A stretch of DNA of 54,284 bases, taken from the NCBI GenBank assembly GCA_002013415.1, contig MAEX01000026.1, forward strand, positions 1 through 54,284, read 5' to 3'. The notes below the pieces were generated by a model that had not been told where the DNA came from, ran no database searches, and was given only the letters and a program-made list of their open reading frames with translations. Source of the stretch: Mycobacterium sp. D16Q14 (GTDB lineage: Bacteria; Actinomycetota; Actinomycetes; Mycobacteriales; Mycobacteriaceae). The translations under genes and the position numbers were made by a program. Below are positions 40,435 to 48,722 of the stretch, piece by piece (within the stretch, counting starts at the first letter, position 1; every line of letters starts with the position of its first letter).

Positions 40435-41487
40435 TCACCGAGCGGATTCTGCGATTGCTGTGCCGAGCTGTTCGGTGGTGGCGGTGCCGCCGAGATCGGG
40501 GGTGCGGACGCGACCTTCTGCCAGTACTTGGTCGACGGCACGGCGGATCTTGTTCGCCGCGCCGGTCTCGCCGAGATGATCCAGGAGCATTGCCCCGGCG
40601 AGTATCTGCGCGACGGGATTCGCGATGCCCTGTCCGGCGATATCGGGCGCGGAGCCGTGTACCGACTCGAACATGGAGATGGCCGTGCGTTCCGGGTTGA
40701 TGTTTCCCGACGCCGCGAGCCCGAGTCCGCCGGTGATGGCCGCCGCCAAGTCGGACAGGATGTCGCCAAAGAGGTTGGAAGCGACGATGACGTCCAGGCT
40801 TCCCGGGTCGCTGACCATGCGTGCGGCGAGGGCGTCGACATGCATCGACATGGACGGTATCTGTGGATACTCGGCCGCTACCTGATTGAAGATGCTGTCC
40901 CAGTACGGCATTGAATGAATGATGCCGTTGGACTTTGTCGCCGAACAGACCCGCAATCCTGTCGAGGTGGCCAGTTCAAATGCGTATCGGATGATCCGCT
41001 CACATCCAATGCGAGTGAAAACTGATTCCTGTAGTGCGAATTCGTGCTGGCTGCCGCGATTGTGCACGCCGCCAATGGTGGAGTATTCGCCCTCGGAGTT
41101 CTCGCGGACGATCACCATCGACAGGTCATCCGCGGACACTCCGGCAAGGGGCGAGGCGAGTCCGGGCAGCATGCGGACGGGTCGCAGGTTCACGTACTGG
41201 TTGAAGGCCCGCCGCAACGGGATCAGCAGGCCCCATAGCGACACGTCATCGGGAACGCCCGGATACCCCACGGCGCCAAGCAGAATCGCGTCGAACCCGG
41301 ACAATATCGCGGGCGCGTTCTCGGGCATCATGGCGCCGGTCTTGGCGTATCTCTCGCAGGAGTAGTCGAATTCGGTCCATTCGATGCCTCCGCCGGTGGC
41401 GGCGTCCATCACCTTGGCCGCCTCCCGGGTCACGTCGACGCCGATCCCGTCACCCGGAATGGTCGCTACTCTCATCCGGGCGCTCAT
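40435..41487 (-). CDS. Tartrate/D-malate dehydrogenase-type decarboxylating dehydrogenase
   Basis: 350 aa from ATG 41487, overlapping the aldehyde dehydrogenase stop as ATGA. Isopropylmalate/tartrate dehydrogenase landmarks: RVATIPGDGIGVDVTREA, LLGAVGYPGVPDDVSLWG, RENSEGEYSTIGGVHNRG, VDALAARMVSDPGSLDVIVASNLFGDILSDL, SVHGSAPDIAGQGIANP. The loop VNLRPVRMLPGLASPL is of the tartrate/D-malate type rather than leucine-pathway LeuB. It oxidises and decarboxylates a 2-hydroxydiacid with NAD and Mn/Mg. Second gene of an arm that starts with the aldehyde dehydrogenase. Confidence 0.88.
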   Translation of the reverse strand: MSARMRVATIPGDGIGVDVTREAAKVMDAATGGGIEWTEFDYSCERYAKTGAMMPENAPAILSGFDAILLGAVGYPGVPDDVSLWGLLIPLRRAFNQYVNLRPVRMLPGLASPLAGVSADDLSMVIVRENSEGEYSTIGGVHNRGSQHEFALQESVFTRIGCERIIRYAFELATSTGLRVCSATKSNGIIHSMPYWDSIFNQVAAEYPQIPSMSMHVDALAARMVSDPGSLDVIVASNLFGDILSDLAAAITGGLGLAASGNINPERTAISMFESVHGSAPDIAGQGIANPVAQILAGAMLLDHLGETGAANKIRRAVDQVLAEGRVRTPDLGGTATTEQLGTAIAESAR

Positions 41488-42944
41488 ACGGCCGCACCGA
41501 TGTACTTGGTCTCCAGGAACTCTTCGATGCCCGCGAAACCTCCTTCGCGCCCGATCCCGGATTGTTTGACGCCGCCGAATGGCGCGGCGGGAGTCGACCC
41601 GACGGGCCGATTCAGGCCCACCATGCCGGTCTCCAGTGCTTCCGACACACGCCATCCGCGACGGGTGTCGTTGGTGTATAGGTATGCCACCAAGCCGAAT
41701 TCGGAGTCATTGGCGCGGGCGATCACTTCCTCCTCGGTGTCGAAGCTCGCTATCGCGGCAACCGGTGCGAAGATCTCGGTGCGCATCATGTCGCTGTCAT
41801 CGGGCACGTCCGTCAGCACCGACGGGGGATAGAAGTAGCCGCTGCCGCCGGGCGCCTCGCCTCCCAATCGCACGGTGGCTCCCCGATTCTGGGCGTCCTT
41901 GACCAGCCGGTCGGCCTTGGCCACGGCGTCGGGGTCAATCAGTGGACCCACGTCCACCCCTGGTTCGGTACCGCGTCCCATGCGCAACGCGGAGAGTCGT
42001 TCGGTGAGTGCGTCGGTGAACGGTCCCGCGATAGCGCGCTGTACGTAGATCCTGTTGGCGGCGGTGCAGGCCTGCCCGATGTTGCGCATCTTTGCGATCA
42101 GCGCGCCTGCGGCAGCCTCTTCGGGGTCGGCATCGTCGAAAACGATGAAGGGTGCGTTTCCGCCCAGCTCCATGGAGGTGCGCTTGACGGTGGGGGCGCA
42201 CTGCGCGAGGAGGTAGCGACCGACTTCGGTAGATCCGGTGAACGAGAGCTTGCGGACCCGGGGATCGGCCAGCAGGGGAGCCATGGCCGATCCGGGGTCG
42301 GCGGTGGTGATGACGGAGACCACCCCATCGGGAACTCCGGCCCGGCGCAGGATGCCGAGCAGGGCCAGCATCGACAGTGGTGTCTGCTCGGCGGGTTTGA
42401 CCAGGCAGGTACAGCCCGCGGCCAGTGCGGGACCGATCTTTCGTGTCCCCATGGCCAACGGGAAGTTCCACGGAGTGATCAGCAGGCACGGTCCCACCGG
42501 TCGGTGCGTCACGATCAAGCGTGATCCGCCATCGGGTGCCAGCATCACGCCCCCGTCCTGGCGCACCGCCTCGCCGGCGAACCAGCGGAGAAACTCCGCC
42601 GCATAGGCGACCTCACCGCGCGACTCAGCCAGGGGCTTGCCCATTTCCAGGGTCATCAGCAGGGCCAGGTCTTCGGTGCTCTCGATCATCAGCGTGTACG
42701 CGCGCATCAGCACATCGGAACGCTGCTGCGGTGATGTCGAGGCCCAAGAGCGTTGTACCGCAACGGTATTGTCCAAGGCGGCGAGGGCTCTGGGGCCATC
42801 CATGTTGGCGACGTCGGCGAGCACTTCCTCGGTGGCAGGGTCGAGGACAGGGAAGGTGGGGCCGTGGCCGACCTGCTGGGCGAGTGCGGTGGCGATCACC
42901 GCGGTCTCGGTGGACAGGGGGGTAGACACTGTGCCGGGCTGCAT
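41484..42944 (-). CDS. NAD(P)-dependent aldehyde dehydrogenase, succinate-semialdehyde dehydrogenase-like
   Basis: 486 aa. ITPWNFPLAMGTRKIGPALAAGCTCLVKPAEQTP (cofactor), FTGSTEVGRYLLAQ, MELGGNAPFIVFDDAD (general-base Glu) and GQACTAANRIYVQ (nucleophile Cys) are all present, with the C-terminal GVKQSGIGREGGFAGIEEFLETKYIG. It resembles GabD-type enzymes that oxidise succinate or malonate semialdehyde. First gene of the leftward arm, with the GntR palindrome at 42961-42974 just 17 bp upstream of its start; probably oxidises the semialdehyde made by the divergent aminotransferase. Confidence 0.9.
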   Translation of the reverse strand: MQPGTVSTPLSTETAVIATALAQQVGHGPTFPVLDPATEEVLADVANMDGPRALAALDNTVAVQRSWASTSPQQRSDVLMRAYTLMIESTEDLALLMTLEMGKPLAESRGEVAYAAEFLRWFAGEAVRQDGGVMLAPDGGSRLIVTHRPVGPCLLITPWNFPLAMGTRKIGPALAAGCTCLVKPAEQTPLSMLALLGILRRAGVPDGVVSVITTADPGSAMAPLLADPRVRKLSFTGSTEVGRYLLAQCAPTVKRTSMELGGNAPFIVFDDADPEEAAAGALIAKMRNIGQACTAANRIYVQRAIAGPFTDALTERLSALRMGRGTEPGVDVGPLIDPDAVAKADRLVKDAQNRGATVRLGGEAPGGSGYFYPPSVLTDVPDDSDMMRTEIFAPVAAIASFDTEEEVIARANDSEFGLVAYLYTNDTRRGWRVSEALETGMVGLNRPVGSTPAAPFGGVKQSGIGREGGFAGIEEFLETKYIGAAV

Positions 42945-42960
42945 GCCACCATGCTAGAGA

Positions 42961-42974
42961 GATTGTCAACAATC
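42961..42974. promoter_or_regulatory. GATTGT-CA-ACAATC palindrome, GntR operator 1
   Basis: Perfect 6-bp arms around CA between the divergent aldehyde dehydrogenase (start 42944) and aminotransferase (start 43011). A partial extra arm follows (GACAAT at 42975-42980). The same 14 bases recur exactly at 47163-47176. The TTGT/ACAA core is typical of FadR-type GntR operators. Confidence 0.8.
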
Positions 42975-43010
42975 GACAATAATTCCGGATGTATCAAGGG
43001 AAGGGGCGCC

Positions 43011-44288
43011 GTGACTGTGGGTCTTCGCGCAAGCGGCTCATCCGCAACCGCGTTATCGCCCGTGCTCAAGCAGGCCACCTCGGTGGTGGCGGCGCGAGGC
43101 CAGGGTTGTTATCTATACGACGAAAGTGATCGTGAATACCTGGATTTCACCGCCGGTATCGGCGTAGTGAGCACCGGTCACTGCCACCCGCGCGTGGTAG
43201 AGGCTGCGCAACGGCAGGTGGCCACGCTGATCCACGGGCAATACACCACCGTGATGCACCGTCCGCTGCAGAACCTGGTGCGCCGCCTTGGCGACGTGCT
43301 GCCTGCGGATCTGGACTCGTTGTTCTTCGCCAATTCCGGCAGTGAGGCCATCGAGGCCTCTGTGAGGCTGGCGCGGCAGGCCACCGGTCGCCCGAATATT
43401 GTTGTCTTTCAGGGCGGATTTCACGGCCGCACGCTGGCCGCGGCAACCATGACGACATCGGGACCGCGATTCTCCTCGGGAATCGGGCCTTTGATGGCGG
43501 GTGTGTACACCGCACCGTTCCCGACGGCGTATCGATACGGCTGGAGCGAGACCGAGGCTACCCGGTTCGCGTTGCAAGAGCTCGACTACCTGTTCGCCAC
43601 CGCGACGGCGCCGAATCAGGTGGCGGCGATGGTCATCGAACCGGTGCTCGGAGAGGGCGGGTACATCCCCGCCAACACCGAGTTCCTCGTCGGCGTTGCC
43701 GAGCGCGCCCGCGAGCACGGCATCCTGTTGGTGCTCGACGAGGTCCAGACCGGATTCGGCCGCACCGGAGAGTATTTCGGGCATCAGCATTTCGGCGTAA
43801 CGCCGGATATCTTGGTGATGGCCAAGGGCATCGCCAGCGGTTTCCCCATCTCGGGTATCGCGGCATCTGCCGAGTTGATGGGGCGCGCCTGGCCCGGCTC
43901 ACAAGGGGGTACCTACGGCGCCAACGCCGTCGCATGTGCGGCAGCGGTGGCCACCCTCGACGTGATCGACGAGGAACAGCTCGTCGCGAACTCGCGAGTG
44001 CGGGGCGGGGAGCTTCTCGATGGTGCGCGGAAGATCGCGGCCGAGAAGGGTATTGGCGGCGACGTGCGAGGAATGGGCTTGATGGTTGGCGCGGAGTTCA
44101 GTCAGGATGGCCGTCCCGCGCCGCAGCTGGCTGCCCGCGCGCAGGCCGCCGCCGCCGAGAACGGATTGCTCCTGCTCATGTGCGGACCGCACATGAATGT
44201 GGTGCGCATGATTCCGCCGTTGGTGGTGACGACCGACCAGATATCCGATGCGCTCGGCATCTGGAGCACCGTATTGGCAGGGCTGTGA
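43011..44288 (+). CDS. Class III PLP aminotransferase (4-aminobutyrate/ornithine-type)
   Basis: 425 aa from GTG 43011 (AAGGGG ribosome site). Landmarks: YDESDREYLDFTAGIGVVSTGHCHP, FANSGSEAIEASVRLARQ, VFQGGFHGRTLAA, LVLDEVQTGFGRTGEYF, and DILVMAKGIASGFPISG with the PLP Lys. It transfers the terminal amino group of an omega-amino acid to 2-oxoglutarate, giving a semialdehyde for the divergent dehydrogenase. Residues 4-12 are encoded by dispersed-repeat copy B, so native homology begins near residue 15. Starts the rightward arm with the DUF3830 gene. Confidence 0.9.
   Translation: MTVGLRASGSSATALSPVLKQATSVVAARGQGCYLYDESDREYLDFTAGIGVVSTGHCHPRVVEAAQRQVATLIHGQYTTVMHRPLQNLVRRLGDVLPADLDSLFFANSGSEAIEASVRLARQATGRPNIVVFQGGFHGRTLAAATMTTSGPRFSSGIGPLMAGVYTAPFPTAYRYGWSETEATRFALQELDYLFATATAPNQVAAMVIEPVLGEGGYIPANTEFLVGVAERAREHGILLVLDEVQTGFGRTGEYFGHQHFGVTPDILVMAKGIASGFPISGIAASAELMGRAWPGSQGGTYGANAVACAAAVATLDVIDEEQLVANSRVRGGELLDGARKIAAEKGIGGDVRGMGLMVGAEFSQDGRPAPQLAARAQAAAAENGLLLLMCGPHMNVVRMIPPLVVTTDQISDALGIWSTVLAGL
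43020..43045 (+). repeat. Dispersed repeat, copy B
   Basis: 26 bp beginning GGTCTTCGCGCAAGCGG and ending CTCATCCGC; identical over its whole length to copy C at 47090-47115. It lies 9 nt inside the aminotransferase gene. Confidence 0.75.
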
Positions 44289-44782
44289 TGGACCGCTATA
44301 TCTCGATCACGCTGACCAAGCGGGACATCACCTGTCGTGCGCGGCTCCTGGACGCCGAGGCACCGAGAACCTGCGACGCGGTGTGGAGTTCATTACCGGT
44401 CGTCGGTCAGGCCTATCACGCCAAGTACGCACGCAATGAGGTGTACACCCTGCTGCCCCCCTTGCTGCCCGCACCAGGCCGCGAGAACCCGACCGTCACC
44501 CCCATCCCCGGCGACGTGTGCTTCTTCGGTTTCGAACCGTGGGAGATCGGTAATCCCGCTTACGGATACGAGCCGGGATCGGAGGCGCATTCGGCGCAAG
44601 GCGCCACCGATCTGGCGATCTTCTACGGCCGGAACAATCTCCTGATCAACGGTGATGCCGGCTGGGTGCCCGGAAATGTCTTCGCGACCATCGAAGAGGG
44701 TCTGGCCGATATCGCGGCGGCCTGCCAGGACCTGTGGCTTACCGGGGTTCAGGGTGAGCAGCTGGCCTTCGCGCGGGCATAG
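44288..44782 (+). CDS. DUF3830 family protein (cyclophilin-like fold)
   Basis: 164 aa; the ATG shares one base with the aminotransferase stop (TGATG). Motifs: TLTKRDITCRARLLDAEAPRTCDAVWSSLP, then HAKYARNEVYTLLP, PGDVCFFGFEPWEIG, and DLAIFYGRNNLLINGDAGWVPGNVFATI. The family is a small cyclophilin-like beta-barrel of unknown reaction. I recall it in catabolic loci beside amidases, Asp/Glu-racemase-fold enzymes and GntR regulators, as here. The early cysteine pair is not conserved in a recognised metal motif. Role in this pathway unknown. Confidence 0.8.
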   Translation: MDRYISITLTKRDITCRARLLDAEAPRTCDAVWSSLPVVGQAYHAKYARNEVYTLLPPLLPAPGRENPTVTPIPGDVCFFGFEPWEIGNPAYGYEPGSEAHSAQGATDLAIFYGRNNLLINGDAGWVPGNVFATIEEGLADIAAACQDLWLTGVQGEQLAFARA

Positions 44783-44789
44783 CCTGTTC

Positions 44790-46181
44790 CTAGCCCGCGA
44801 GCACCCGCTCGGCGAAATGGCCCACCGCCAGCACTAGGTCGTCGCTGTGGCGCGGGCCGATGATCTGCATGCCCACCGGCAGCCCCTGTGCGGTTTTGCC
44901 CACCGGAATTGAGAGCGCCGGCTGCTGAGTCATGTTGAACGGGTATGTGAATGGCGTCCACTGGGCCCACCATCGCATCCCGGAGTCCGGGGGAACGTCA
45001 GCGCCCAGCGGGAAGGCGGGGATCGGCACGGTCGGGGTGATGAGGACGTTGTGCACCTCGTGGAAACCGCCCATGGCGATACCCAGTTGCACGCAGGTGT
45101 TGCGCGCCGCCAGATATTCGGTGGCAGAGGCCCCGGCACCGGTATCCCACATCTGCGCCAGCCCCGGATCGATGCCGTCGCGTACCTCGGTGCGGACCCC
45201 GTAGGTGTTCAGGCTGGCGGCTGCTCCTGCGGCCCATAATGTTTCGAAGGCATCGACAGGATCGGTGAATCCCGGATCGGCGTGGGTCACGGGCAGCCCG
45301 GCCTCGTCGAGGGCGTTCACCGCATTCTCCACCAGGGCGGCCACCTCGGGATCGACGTCGACATATCCCAGCGTGGGCGAGTACGCGATGTCCAGACCGG
45401 TCATATCCCGGTACACCTGTGAGCGGTAAGTGGTAAGCGTGGGCGACAGCGAGGTGGGGTCGCGGTGGTCCGGCAGACTGATGATGTCCATCAGCAGCGC
45501 GGCGTCCTCGACCGTTCGGGTGATCGGACCGCCATGTGCCAGTGGGCCAAAGGGGCTGATCGGATACATCGGTACCCGGCCATGAGTGGGTTTGAATCCG
45601 ACGACCCCGCAGAAGCTGGCGGGTATCCGGATGCTGCCTCCGCCGTCGGTGCCAATCGACATCGGAGCCATGCCCGCGGCCACCGCGGCGGCGCTGCCGC
45701 CCGAGGACCCGCCGGCCGTGCGGCGCGGGTCGGCCGGGTTGTGGGTGATTCCCCGCTGTCGGCTGTCGGTGACCCCCTTCCAGGCGAGCTCGGGCGTGGT
45801 GGTCTTACCGACCATGACCATGCCATCGGCCCGGATGCGCTGGACGGCAGGGCAGTCCACCTCCCAGGGGCCGGCGGTGTCCACCAGTCCGGAGCCGCGC
45901 AGAGTGGGCCAGTTTCGGGTCAGGAAGACATCCTTGATCGAGATCGGCACACCGTCGAGCAGCCCGCGGGTGTAGTGGCCGCGCCAGCGTTCTTCGGATT
46001 TGGTGGCGGCCGCCAGTGCCGCTTCCTCGTCGACGAGACAGTACGCATTGATGGCACTGTCGGTTTGGGCTATCCGAGACAGCACCGCCGCCGTCGCCTC
46101 CACCGGCGAAAGCTCGCCCGAGGTGTAGGCGGCCACCAGCTCCAGCGCCGTCATCTCGGTGGGGTCGGTCGGTTCACGCAT
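44790..46181 (-). CDS. Amidase-signature hydrolase
   Basis: 463 aa. The amidase-signature catalytic triad is visible: Lys in GVPISIKDVF (about residue 80), cis-Ser in RRTAGGSSGGSAAAVAAG (about 155) and the nucleophile Ser in GTDGGGSIRIPASFCG (about 180). It hydrolyses an amide to acid plus ammonia. Second gene of a leftward arm; its start overlaps the hydroxyacid dehydrogenase stop by 8 nt, so the two are coupled. In the locus it probably opens an amide or ureide bond before transamination or oxidation. No signal peptide. Confidence 0.92.
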   Translation of the reverse strand: MREPTDPTEMTALELVAAYTSGELSPVEATAAVLSRIAQTDSAINAYCLVDEEAALAAATKSEERWRGHYTRGLLDGVPISIKDVFLTRNWPTLRGSGLVDTAGPWEVDCPAVQRIRADGMVMVGKTTTPELAWKGVTDSRQRGITHNPADPRRTAGGSSGGSAAAVAAGMAPMSIGTDGGGSIRIPASFCGVVGFKPTHGRVPMYPISPFGPLAHGGPITRTVEDAALLMDIISLPDHRDPTSLSPTLTTYRSQVYRDMTGLDIAYSPTLGYVDVDPEVAALVENAVNALDEAGLPVTHADPGFTDPVDAFETLWAAGAAASLNTYGVRTEVRDGIDPGLAQMWDTGAGASATEYLAARNTCVQLGIAMGGFHEVHNVLITPTVPIPAFPLGADVPPDSGMRWWAQWTPFTYPFNMTQQPALSIPVGKTAQGLPVGMQIIGPRHSDDLVLAVGHFAERVLAG

Positions 46182-47136
46182 TGCCGTGCATCCTGTCCTT
46201 GTCGACGATGTTCAGAAGTTCCTCGTCCCGGAGGTAGCGCTCGACATTGGCGATGAATTGGTCCTGTAACCGATCGGACCAGCCGTGGACGTCACCGCTG
46301 TTGTGCGGAGTGATATGCGTATTCGGTGCGCGCCACAACGGATGTCCAATGGGCAGCGGCTCGGGATCGGTGACGTCCAGCGCGGCACCGGCGATGGATC
46401 CCTGATGCAGTGCGGACACCAGATCCCAGGTTCCCACCAGTTCACCACGACCCACATTGATCAGACGGGCGGTGGGGCGCATGGCAGACAGGACATGCGC
46501 GTTGACGAGGCCCGTCGTCTGTACCGTCAACGGCGCCGCGAGCACCAGATACTCGACATCGCCGACGTGCGAGGCCAATTCGGTGGACTCGGCCCGACCG
46601 ATCACGGTGACCCGCATGCCGACGGCGCTCAACAGTGTGGCGATGGCCTGCCCTATCGGCCCGGTGCCGAGCACCGCGACGGCGACGCCCTCAATGGGCT
46701 CTGATTCGAAGTGCCGCCAGCTCAGCGCCGCTTGTGCGTGGGTGGATCGGCGAATGTCCTTGGCGAAGGCCAGGATCTGCGCAAGCACGTATTCAGCGAT
46801 GGGGCGTTCGAAGATCCCGCGTGAATTCGTGAGCACGACGTCGCTCGTGACAAGCTCGCCGAAGAGCACAGGATCGACGCCCGTAGACGCGATCTGTACC
46901 CAGCGTAGCGAGTCTGCGGCATACCAGTTTTCGCGCAGTGCAGGGGAACGGAAGTCGTAGACGAAGAGGATCTCGGCTCCGGGCAGTGCCGTGGCGAGTT
47001 GGCCCGATTTCACCAGTCGTAGTTCGGCGATCTCAGCGATAGGACCGAGACGGTCCGGAACCGCGGCGGCGTGCTGCACCACTATTACTGGTCTTCGCGC
47101 AAGCGGCTCATCCGCGACAATCCGGCGGGCACTCAC
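46174..47136 (-). CDS. D-isomer-specific 2-hydroxyacid dehydrogenase
   Basis: 320 aa. NAD domain VAVLGTGPIGQAIATLL (about residue 150), catalytic Arg in NVGRGELVGTWDL, Glu in DVTDPEPLPIGHPLWR and His in HITPHNSG: the complete GyaR/SerA-type triad. It interconverts a 2-oxoacid and a D-2-hydroxyacid with NAD(P)H. Residues 8-16 (ADEPLARRP) are the reverse reading of repeat copy C, so the native start may be near VIVVQHAAAVPDRL. Leads the leftward amidase arm; 26 bp upstream of the start is operator 2. Confidence 0.88.
   Translation of the reverse strand: MSARRIVADEPLARRPVIVVQHAAAVPDRLGPIAEIAELRLVKSGQLATALPGAEILFVYDFRSPALRENWYAADSLRWVQIASTGVDPVLFGELVTSDVVLTNSRGIFERPIAEYVLAQILAFAKDIRRSTHAQAALSWRHFESEPIEGVAVAVLGTGPIGQAIATLLSAVGMRVTVIGRAESTELASHVGDVEYLVLAAPLTVQTTGLVNAHVLSAMRPTARLINVGRGELVGTWDLVSALHQGSIAGAALDVTDPEPLPIGHPLWRAPNTHITPHNSGDVHGWSDRLQDQFIANVERYLRDEELLNIVDKDRMHGNA
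47090..47115 (+). repeat. Dispersed repeat, copy C
   Basis: 26 bp identical to copy B (43020-43045). It falls at codons 8-16 of the minus-strand hydroxyacid dehydrogenase and is therefore translated in the opposite orientation from copies A and B. Confidence 0.75.
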
Positions 47137-47162
47137 GTTGACACCGTAAGGAGATATCGTAT

Positions 47163-47176
47163 GATTGTCAACAATC
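47163..47176. promoter_or_regulatory. GATTGT-CA-ACAATC palindrome, GntR operator 2
   Basis: Exact repeat of operator 1 (42961-42974). It lies between the hydroxyacid dehydrogenase (start 47136, minus) and the first isomerase-like gene (start 47237, plus), the second divergent promoter of the locus. Confidence 0.8.
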
Positions 47177-47236
47177 TGAGCGATGATCAGCTCTGGCTCA
47201 GGCGCGAAGCGATGCTGCGAGTGTTAGGCCCTGCCG

Positions 47237-47998
47237 GTGGATCTTTCGTCACTTCCCGACTTCGCGGAGTCGGCCGATCAGCGAGGTATCGGCATCATCG
47301 CCCCCTTTGATCTCGCGCTGGAGCGTGAGCTCTGGCGGTGGATTCCTGCTGAGGTGTCTCTACATCTCGCCCGCACGCCATACGAGCCGGTGCCGGTGAG
47401 CCGGGCCATGGCGGAGCTGGTGTCCAACACCGGTCACCTGCAGGCGGCCACCCGCGACGTGTTGCATGTAGAGCCGGAAGTCGTTGCATACCTGTGTACT
47501 TCGGGAAGCTTCATCCGTGGCGTCGAGCATGAGCGGGAACTGGTTGAGGCCATCATGGCGGCCGGCGCCAAGTCGGCCGTCACCACCTCGGGGGCGTTGG
47601 CCGAGGCGGTGACCGCGCTGAACATCAACCGGATCAGCGTCATCACCCCGTACGACGCCGAGCTGACCGAACTACTCGCGAAGTTCTTGGGGGAGTTGGG
47701 CGTCACGGTGGTGCGCACCGACCATTTGGGCCTGGGCGGGGGCATCTGGAAGGTCAACTACCGCACCGTCGCCGAGCGGATCCTGGCCGCCGATACCGAC
47801 GATGCCGAGGCGATCTTCGTCAGTTGTACCAATCTGCGCACCTACGACGTGATCGACCCGTTGGAGCGCCTGCTCGGTAAGCCGGTGCTGACGGCCAACC
47901 AACTGACCATCTGGGCCTGTCTTGACCGGATGAGTCTTCCCATGATGGGGCCCGGCAGGTGGCTCCGCGGCGTGTTCGGAGGAGGTTCGAGTGAGTAA
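47237..47998 (+). CDS. Maleate-isomerase/EutA-like protein (Asp/Glu racemase fold), two-cysteine form
   Basis: 253 aa from GTG 47237. First catalytic-type Cys in VAYLCTSGSFIRG (about residue 88), second in IFVSCTNLRTYDVIDPLERLLGKPVLTANQ (about 196). This paired-Cys arrangement belongs to the Asp/Glu racemase superfamily and is closest in look to maleate cis-trans isomerase and ectoine-locus EutA proteins. An isomerisation or racemisation of a dicarboxylic acid is likely. It starts the rightward arm; the next gene, a paralogue, overlaps by 8 nt. Confidence 0.85.
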   Translation: MDLSSLPDFAESADQRGIGIIAPFDLALERELWRWIPAEVSLHLARTPYEPVPVSRAMAELVSNTGHLQAATRDVLHVEPEVVAYLCTSGSFIRGVEHERELVEAIMAAGAKSAVTTSGALAEAVTALNINRISVITPYDAELTELLAKFLGELGVTVVRTDHLGLGGGIWKVNYRTVAERILAADTDDAEAIFVSCTNLRTYDVIDPLERLLGKPVLTANQLTIWACLDRMSLPMMGPGRWLRGVFGGGSSE

Positions 47999-48722
47999 TA
48001 CGCGTCCAACGGTGGGGTTCATCTACCCAGACCACGCGGCCGAATCGGACTACCCGCTGGTGGCGCGTCAGCTGGATATGAACTTCCCCGTCGTGCATAT
48101 CTACGGCACCGACCTGCACGCGGTTCCCGAGCTGCTGGATCTGGGCAGCCCGGACAAACTTGCGGAGGGCGTGCGGCTGCTGCGCCCGCACGAGCCGGGT
48201 GCTGTTGTATGGGCGTGCACCTCGGGCAGCTTCGTGTATGGCCCGCAGGGTGCCGCCGAGCAGGTGGCGGGCCTGTCGGAGCGCAGCGGCACCCCGGCAT
48301 CCAGCACATCCTTCGCCTTCGTCAATGCGGCCGCTGCACTGGGAATTTCGAAGGTGGCGGTGGCGGCGAGCTATCCGCGCGATATCGCCGAGCTGTTTGT
48401 CACGTTCCTGGCTGCCCACGATGTTGAGGTAGTGGCGATGGGGGATGCGGGCATCGATACCGCCGCGGAGGTGGGCCGTCTCACGGCGGACCAGGTCGAC
48501 GAGCTGGCGGCTGTCAATGACCACCCGGACGCCCAAGCACTGTTGATCCCCGATACCGCCATGCACACCATCGCACACGTCGAGCGGCTCGAATCGCGGC
48601 TGGACAAGGCGGTATTGACGGCGAACCAGGTGACGGTGTGGGAAGGTTTGCGATTAATCGACGAGGTGCCCGAGGCTGGCACAGCTCCGGGTTTGGGGCG
48701 GCTTTTCAGGAGACGACAATGA
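47991..48722 (+). CDS. Maleate-isomerase/EutA-like protein, lacking the second cysteine
   Basis: 243 aa from GTG 47991. It keeps the first Cys in VVWACTSGSFVYG (about residue 76), but at the second site has ALLIPDTAMHTIAHVERLESRLDKAVLTANQ, Asp-Thr-Ala where the partner has Cys-Thr-Asn. A one-cysteine racemase-fold protein could be a decarboxylase of the arylmalonate type, an isomerase with a different base, or a regulatory half of a heterodimer with the preceding protein. Paralogue of 47237-47998, translationally coupled on both sides (GntR start overlaps its stop by 3 nt). Confidence 0.82.
   Translation: MSNTRPTVGFIYPDHAAESDYPLVARQLDMNFPVVHIYGTDLHAVPELLDLGSPDKLAEGVRLLRPHEPGAVVWACTSGSFVYGPQGAAEQVAGLSERSGTPASSTSFAFVNAAAALGISKVAVAASYPRDIAELFVTFLAAHDVEVVAMGDAGIDTAAEVGRLTADQVDELAAVNDHPDAQALLIPDTAMHTIAHVERLESRLDKAVLTANQVTVWEGLRLIDEVPEAGTAPGLGRLFRRRQ

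Noticed and set aside
47071..47310. 79-codon forward frame spanning operator 2
   Set aside because: Overlaps the operator and two divergent promoters and has no coding character.
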